Shown: piece after piece, positions 6,223 through 9,766 of the stretch
Layout: every line of letters begins with the position of its first letter
How positions within the stretch are numbered: the stretch's first letter is position 1
Assembly: GCA_946480845.1 (NCBI GenBank)
Contig: CAMLLJ010000103.1
Coordinates: 1 to 9,766, forward strand
Origin: an uncultured Gemmatimonadota bacterium
GTDB lineage: Bacteria; Gemmatimonadota; Gemmatimonadetes; Gemmatimonadales; GWC2-71-9
Length of the DNA: 9,766 bases
Reading direction: 5' to 3'
Notes under the pieces: generated by a model
Seen by the model: only the letters and a program-made list of their open reading frames with translations
Databases searched by the model: none
What the model was told of the DNA's origin: nothing
Translations under genes and position numbers: made by a program

Positions 6223-7911
6223 TTGAAACGCGAGATCCTCATCAACGGCAGCCAGCGCGAGACGCGCGTGGCGATCCTGGAAGACGACCGCCTCGTCGAG
6301 CTGCTGATCGACCGGCCCGACCACCGCCGCACCGTCGGCGACATCTACCTGGGCAAGGTCGAAGCGGTGCTCCCCGGCATCCAGGCGGCGTTCGTGGACA
6401 TCGGCCTCGAGAAGAGCGCCTTTCTGCATGCGTCCGACCTCCTGGAGCCGGATGAGGATGAGGAGCCCGATCCGGACGAGGAGACTGACGAGGGAGCCGA
6501 TGCCGAGGCGGCGATCGCAGTCGGGGACTTCGAGGGGCGGGGAGCCGGGGAGGAGGGCGAGCAGGGAGAGGCGCCCGAGTCCGGAAGCGGCCGGCGGCGC
6601 AAGCGGGGCGGGAACGGCGCACCGGTCGAGGCGCGCCGGCGCGAGGTGTCGCCACGGCGCCCGATTCCCAACATCCAGGACATCCTCAAGAAGGGCCAGA
6701 CGCTTCCCGTCCAGGTGACCAAGGAGCCGATCAGCACCAAGGGCTGCCGGGTCACCGCGCAGATCTCCCTCGCCGGGCGCTTCCTCGTCTACATGCCGTA
6801 CGGCTCGAAGGTCGGGGTGAGCCGGAAGATCGAGAGCCGCGAACAGCGCGCCAAGCTGCGGGAGATGGTCACCCGCCTCCTGCCGCGCGACTCGGGCGGC
6901 GTCATCGTGCGGACCGTCGCCGAGGGGGTGACGGAGGATCACTTCCGTCGGGAAATCGAGTCGCTCGTCAACCTCTGGCGAAAGATCAATCGCAAGAAGA
7001 CCTTCGTGCGGAAGGCCCCGGCGCTGCTGCAGCGGGAGACGAGCCTCACCCGCGGCATCATCCGCGACCTCTTCAGCGCCAAGGTGGATGCCCTCTGGGT
7101 GGACTCCAGGGAGCTGTACAACGAGGTCGAGCAGTACCTGCAGCAGATCGACCCGGAGCTGATGGCGCGGGTGCACATGTACACCGAGCCGACCCCGCTC
7201 TTCGACCGGTTCGACATCGAGAACGAGATCCGCGACCTGTTCAAGGCGCGGGTGGAGCTGCCCACCGGCGGCTCGATCATCATCCAGCCCACCGAAGCGC
7301 TCGTCTCCATCGACGTCAACACCGGCCGCTACACCGGCAAGAAGGATCCCGAGAAGACCATCCTCCGCACCAACGTCGAGGCGGCACGCGAGATCGCCCG
7401 GCAGATCCGGTTGCGCGACATCGGCGGCATCATCGTCTGCGACTTCATCGACATGGAGGCCCGGCAGAACCGGGACAAGGTGCTCCAGGAGCTGCGCATG
7501 CACCTGGGCCGCGACCGGGCCCGGACCAAGGCCTTTGCCGTGTCGGAGCTGGGCCTGGTCGAGATGACCCGCCAGCGAGTGCGGCCCTCGCTCTGGCACT
7601 CGCTCACCCGCGACTGCCCGACCTGCGCCGGCTCGGGCCGGGTGTTCACCCCCGAGGTGGTCGCCCGGAGGCTGGAGCGGTCGCTCAAGCGGGCGGGCCA
7701 CGAGCACCGGGAGCGCCAGCTCACCGTCCGCCTCCACCCCGAGGTGGCCCTCTACCTGCTCGAGGAGGAGCCCCGCCTGCTGAACAACCTCCAGAAGGCC
7801 ACCGGGCTCGACCTGGACCTCCGGGACGACCCGATGATGCGGCTGGACGAGTTCAGGCTGATGAGCAGGCCAGGGGGCAGAGATGTTACCGAGTTGTATG
7901 CCGTAGCATGA
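6223..7911 (+). CDS. rng: Ribonuclease E/G family endoribonuclease
   Basis: 562 residues, TTG start. It cuts single-stranded RNA in mRNA decay and rRNA/tRNA maturation. Order: the N-terminal RNase-H-like strand KREILINGSQRETRVAILE; an S1 domain (YLGKVEAVLPGIQAAFVDIG, 42-61; AFLHASDLL, 66-74), split by about 75 extra residues (75-148), first acidic (EPDEDEEPDPDEETDE) then basic (GRRRKRGG, EARRRE); S1 resumes at QDILKKGQTLPVQVTKEPIS; the 5'-sensor region; the DNase-I-like catalytic part with metal ligands D364 (SIDVNTG) and D407 (CDFIDME); zinc-link Cys465 and Cys468 (CPTCAGSG); and a small C-terminal domain. The long disordered degradosome scaffold of E. coli RNase E is missing, so it is RNase G-like in build; E versus G cannot be settled. 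It stands before rplU-rpmA, as rne does in many actinobacteria. Confidence 0.93.
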   Translation: MKREILINGSQRETRVAILEDDRLVELLIDRPDHRRTVGDIYLGKVEAVLPGIQAAFVDIGLEKSAFLHASDLLEPDEDEEPDPDEETDEGADAEAAIAVGDFEGRGAGEEGEQGEAPESGSGRRRKRGGNGAPVEARRREVSPRRPIPNIQDILKKGQTLPVQVTKEPISTKGCRVTAQISLAGRFLVYMPYGSKVGVSRKIESREQRAKLREMVTRLLPRDSGGVIVRTVAEGVTEDHFRREIESLVNLWRKINRKKTFVRKAPALLQRETSLTRGIIRDLFSAKVDALWVDSRELYNEVEQYLQQIDPELMARVHMYTEPTPLFDRFDIENEIRDLFKARVELPTGGSIIIQPTEALVSIDVNTGRYTGKKDPEKTILRTNVEAAREIARQIRLRDIGGIIVCDFIDMEARQNRDKVLQELRMHLGRDRARTKAFAVSELGLVEMTRQRVRPSLWHSLTRDCPTCAGSGRVFTPEVVARRLERSLKRAGHEHRERQLTVRLHPEVALYLLEEEPRLLNNLQKATGLDLDLRDDPMMRLDEFRLMSRPGGRDVTELYAVA

Positions 7912-8017
7912 CGGTCAGGACGGTCGGGACGGTCAGGACGGTCGGGTTGGGGGTCAGGACGGTCAGGTTGTTCGTCTCTTCCCGACCGTCCCGACCGTCT
8001 TGACCGTCCCGACCGTC
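7910..8017. repeat. Fold-back array of 9-bp GACGGTC(A/G)G units
   Basis: Four tandem 9-mers run from 7910 to 7945 (GACGGTCAG, GACGGTCGG, GACGGTCAG, GACGGTCGG), then a degenerate stretch and one more unit at 7958-7966. Four units in the opposite orientation occupy 7982-8017 (CCGACCGTC, CCGACCGTC, TTGACCGTC, CCGACCGTC). The two 37-base arms 7910-7946 and 7981-8017 pair with 33 Watson-Crick pairs, two G-T pairs and two A-C mismatches, around a 34-base loop. The first unit overlaps the RNase E/G stop codon. A rho-independent-like block to readthrough, an mRNA 3'-end stabiliser, or an RNase substrate are possible roles. Confidence 0.9.
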
Positions 8018-8028
8018 CTAGTTATGAT
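8000..8028 (+). promoter_or_regulatory. Sigma70-type promoter of rplU-rpmA
   Basis: TTGACC (8000-8005), exactly 17 bases, then TATGAT (8023-8028); each hexamer differs from consensus by one base. Transcription should begin near 8035, 20-odd bases before ATG 8058. The -35 box is formed by the one variant unit (TTGACCGTC instead of CCGACCGTC) of the inverted half of the repeat array. The discriminator is GC-rich (TCCCGGC), as often seen at growth-rate-controlled ribosomal promoters. Confidence 0.85.
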
Positions 8029-8057
8029 TCCCGGCTAACTCCAGATGGGTTCATCAC

Positions 8058-8372
8058 ATGTACGCAATCTTCCGCGCGCTGGGCAAGCAGTTCCGGGCCG
8101 AAAAGGGGCAGACCCTCAGGCTCCCGCTCATGCACAAGGAGCCGGGTGAGAAGGTCACCTTCGACGAGGTCCTGCTCTCGTCGGACGGCGACACCATCCG
8201 GGCCGGCGCGCCGTTCGTGAAGGGCGCCTCCGTCATCGGCGAGGTCGTGGGCGACGGCAAGGAAAAGAAGATCTACGTCTTCAAGTTCAAGCGCCGGAAG
8301 AACTACCGCCGGAAGACCGGCCACCGGCAGAAGTTCACCGAAGTGAAGATCACCGACGTGAAGGTCGGCTGA
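8058..8372 (+). CDS. rplU: 50S ribosomal protein L21
   Basis: 104 residues, full family length. The N terminus [18 protein letters not shown] matches the L21 start (MYAI..GGKQ in most bacteria), and the C-terminal signature is unmistakable: [21 protein letters not shown] at about 78-98. L21 binds 23S rRNA in the large subunit near L20. First gene of a two-gene operon read from the promoter at 8000-8028, with a very short leader and no strong Shine-Dalgarno. The stop is followed after seven bases by rpmA. Confidence 0.98.
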   Translation: MYAIFRALGKQFRAEKGQTLRLPLMHKEPGEKVTFDEVLLSSDGDTIRAGAPFVKGASVIGEVVGDGKEKKIYVFKFKRRKNYRRKTGHRQKFTEVKITDVKVG

Positions 8373-8379
8373 GGCAGCG

Positions 8380-8652
8380 ATGGCACATAAAAAGGGCGTA
8401 GGCTCCAGCAAGAACGGGCGGACCAGCAACCCGCAGTACCTCGGCGTCAAGAAGTTCGGCGGCGAGAAGGTGCTCGCGGGGAACATCATTCTCCGCCAGC
8501 GCGGCACCAGGTTCCATCCGGGCAAGAACGTGCGCCGGGCCAACGACGACACGCTCTTTGCGCTCGTCGACGGCGTGGTCAAGTTCGAGTTCAAGGACAA
8601 GGACCGCCGCAAGGTGTCCGTCTATCCGGCCGAGGCCGCCCAGGCGAGCTGA
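8380..8652 (+). CDS. rpmA: 50S ribosomal protein L27
   Basis: 90 residues. It begins [22 protein letters not shown], the universal bacterial L27 start, whose N-terminal tail reaches the peptidyl-transferase centre. There is no Firmicutes-type extension that needs cleavage by Prp. The body has [18 protein letters not shown] (34-51), [22 protein letters not shown] (53-74) and VKFE. It lies seven bases after rplU and is certainly co-transcribed with it. A terminator follows 30 bases after the stop, so obgE, a frequent next gene in other phyla, is not part of this operon. Confidence 0.98.
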   Translation: MAHKKGVGSSKNGRTSNPQYLGVKKFGGEKVLAGNIILRQRGTRFHPGKNVRRANDDTLFALVDGVVKFEFKDKDRRKVSVYPAEAAQAS

Positions 8653-8682
8653 AGCGGGGCGGGTACGGAGCAGGCACGATCG

Positions 8683-8719
8683 AAGGGGCGAGTCTTCCGG
8701 GACTCGCCCCTTTATATTT
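8683..8719 (+). terminator. Intrinsic terminator of the rplU-rpmA operon
   Basis: A 12-bp perfect stem, AAGGGGCGAGTC (8683-8694) with GACTCGCCCCTT (8701-8712), loop TTCCGG, and a T-rich tail TTTATATTT ending at 8719. Confidence 0.9.
8713..8718 (+). promoter_or_regulatory. Candidate -10 TATATT within the terminator tail
   Basis: TATATT sits in the U-tract of the preceding terminator and is followed by TCCGGC. It would start transcription near 8725, just ahead of the small gene at 8748. The -35 position (8690-8695, GAGTCT) is poor and lies in the terminator stem. Confidence 0.45.
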
Positions 8720-8747
8720 CCGGCAACCTGAGACACCCGGGGGAACG

Positions 8748-9104
8748 ATGTCCACCATCATCGACCGACTGAATCACGAGCTGGAAACGATCGGCCGCCG
8801 CGCACAGGCCGCCATCGACGAGGGCAAGGTGCAGATCGAGCTGATGCGGGTCCGCCGCCAGCGGGATGGGGCCGCCCGTGAGCTGGGCCTCTACGTGCAC
8901 CGGAAGGAGCGGCAGGGCGACGTGGAGCAGGCGCGGATCGATGCGCAGCTCCTCAAGCTCGACGACCTGGAGCGGGAGATCGCGGGCCTCGAGCGCCAGC
9001 TCGCCGCCGCGCGGGCGGAGGGCACCTCGGTGCACGATACGCCGGCGCCGCCGGCCGAGATGGTGGTCTCCGAGGAAATTCCGGCGGAGCCCACGGTCCC
9101 GTAG
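8748..9104 (+). CDS. Small coiled-coil protein (118 aa), hypothetical
   Basis: Start ATG 8748 with a purine-rich GGGGGA four bases upstream as ribosome-binding site. Residues 1-90 are highly charged and helical with heptad-like Leu/Ile spacing (for example IIDRLNHELETIGRRAQAAI, then ARIDAQLLKLDDLEREIAGL and ERQLAAARAE), so a long coiled coil is likely. Residues 91-118 are a Pro/Glu/Ala-rich, probably disordered tail (TPAPPAEMVVSEEIPAEPTVP). No signal peptide or membrane helix is present, so it should be cytoplasmic. I do not recognise a named family; scaffold or tether roles are only guesses from shape. It follows the ribosomal terminator and stops three bases before the end of the convergent phosphodiesterase gene, leaving no room for a terminator. 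Confidence 0.8.
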   Translation: MSTIIDRLNHELETIGRRAQAAIDEGKVQIELMRVRRQRDGAARELGLYVHRKERQGDVEQARIDAQLLKLDDLEREIAGLERQLAAARAEGTSVHDTPAPPAEMVVSEEIPAEPTVP

Positions 9105-9107
9105 GCC

Positions 9108-9766
9108 TCAGACCCAGCGGTCGTCCGCGCGGAAGGCCGCCTTGGGCCCGATGGCGATCCGGATGCGGTCGGGATAGTTGCCGCAAAGCCCGTCCACGCC
9201 GAGGCGGGTGAGGCGGTCGAGCGCGCCGGCTTCGTCCACCGTCCATGCGATCACCTCGCCGCCGGCGGCGTGGACCCGGTTGACCAGGTCCTCGTCGATC
9301 AGCTCCGCCTCCTGCCAGAGGCAGGTGGCGCCCGCGTCGCGCATCACCCGGACCGGGTCGAGCACGTAGGCGCTCAGCAGCACGCCGAGCCGCACGCGCG
9401 GCGCCGCCGCGTGCAGGCGGCGAATGATCCGGTGGTCGAACGAATGCACGGCGCACGCGGCCGGCGCCGGTGCATTCGCGATGGCCTGGAGCAGCTCCCC
9501 GTCGTGCGCCCCCGCCAGCGACTTCACCTCGATCCACGTCTCCCGCGTCCCCAGGATCTCCAGCACTTCCGAGAGGAGCGGCACCGTCTCCCCATTCCGG
9601 AGGCGCGCCTGCCGCACGTCCTCGAGGGAGAGCAGGGGGATCGGGCCGTAGCCCGGCAGCTCGACATCGTGGTGCACGACGATGGCGCCGTCGCGGGTGG
9701 CGTGCACGTCAAGCTCGACGCCGTCGGCATCGAGGGCGATGGCGCGGCGGAACGCCGCCCGGCTGT
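9108..9766 (-). CDS. Glycerophosphodiester phosphodiesterase family protein (5' end missing)
   Basis: The minus-strand frame runs from the right edge to TGA at 9110-9108 and gives 218 visible residues. It opens SRAAFRRAIALDADGVELDV, then HATRDGAIVVHHD: the metal-binding E and D of VELDV and the catalytic-type His of HHD are in place. The residue before Ser is encoded by NAC, which would suit the Asn of the upstream EN motif; the HRG...EN part lies outside the window. Later family marks are TWIEVKS (strand with metal-site Glu), AVHSFDHRIIRRLHAAAP, GGEVIAWTVDEAGALDRLTRLGVDGLCGNYPDRI. The enzyme hydrolyses deacylated phospholipid headgroup diesters to glycerol-3-phosphate and an alcohol. Whether it is secreted cannot be seen. 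GTG 9707 is an internal Val of the conserved core, not the start. Confidence 0.92.
   Translation of the reverse strand, partial: SRAAFRRAIALDADGVELDVHATRDGAIVVHHDVELPGYGPIPLLSLEDVRQARLRNGETVPLLSEVLEILGTRETWIEVKSLAGAHDGELLQAIANAPAPAACAVHSFDHRIIRRLHAAAPRVRLGVLLSAYVLDPVRVMRDAGATCLWQEAELIDEDLVNRVHAAGGEVIAWTVDEAGALDRLTRLGVDGLCGNYPDRIRIAIGPKAAFRADDRWV

Noticed and set aside
6121..7737. 538-residue minus-strand frame opposite the RNase E/G gene
   Set aside because: It mirrors a strongly conserved sense protein and shows only a GC-driven absence of stops.
7910..8017. CRISPR array
   Set aside because: Units are 9 bases, directly adjacent without unique spacers, and inverted in the second half; no cas genes are nearby.

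Overview
The window is a dense, high-GC (roughly two-thirds G+C or more by eye) chromosomal segment of a Gram-negative bacterium. A 192-residue outer-membrane beta-barrel protein, a candidate lipoprotein and the run RNase E/G - L21 - L27 fit a Gemmatimonadota-like organism, possibly an uncultured one. That placement is inference from gene content and style; Acidobacteriota or another high-GC Gram-negative group is not excluded.

Layout. At the left edge, three plus-strand genes are translationally coupled by 4-base stop/start overlaps: the 3' end of an AtuA-type gene, a crotonase (enoyl-CoA hydratase family) and a 59-residue two-helix membrane protein. After a 200-base leader comes a secreted outer-membrane barrel protein with a strong ribosome-binding site and a textbook intrinsic terminator. 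Next is a short RecQ helicase (helicase core plus zinc site, no HRDC domain), whose only possible start codon lies 7 bases after a perfect 14-bp hairpin. It overlaps tail-to-tail with a minus-strand PQQ-dehydrogenase-like lipoprotein. Divergent from that is an acyl-CoA dehydrogenase. A strong sigma70-like promoter then drives an RNase E/G gene with a TTG start. After it comes a 108-base array of 9-bp GACGGTC(A/G)G units in both orientations, which folds back on itself and carries the promoter of rplU-rpmA. The ribosomal operon ends in a terminator whose T-rich tail doubles as the candidate -10 of a small coiled-coil gene. The window closes with a partial minus-strand glycerophosphodiester phosphodiesterase.

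How the genes fit together. The AtuA-like tail, the crotonase and the acyl-CoA dehydrogenase (about 3.8 kb apart) suggest acyl-CoA catabolism of leucine or acyclic-isoprenoid type. RNase E/G with L21/L27 is a conserved RNA-processing and ribosome neighbourhood. The other genes look like independent single units.

I found no wholly new multi-gene system. The most unusual items are non-coding: the fold-back GACGGTC array that supplies the rplU -35 box, the hairpin over the recQ start region, and the fused terminator/promoter. On the protein side they are an RNase E/G with a long charged insertion in its S1 domain and a PQQ-dehydrogenase-like protein whose usual active-site His position reads Leu.
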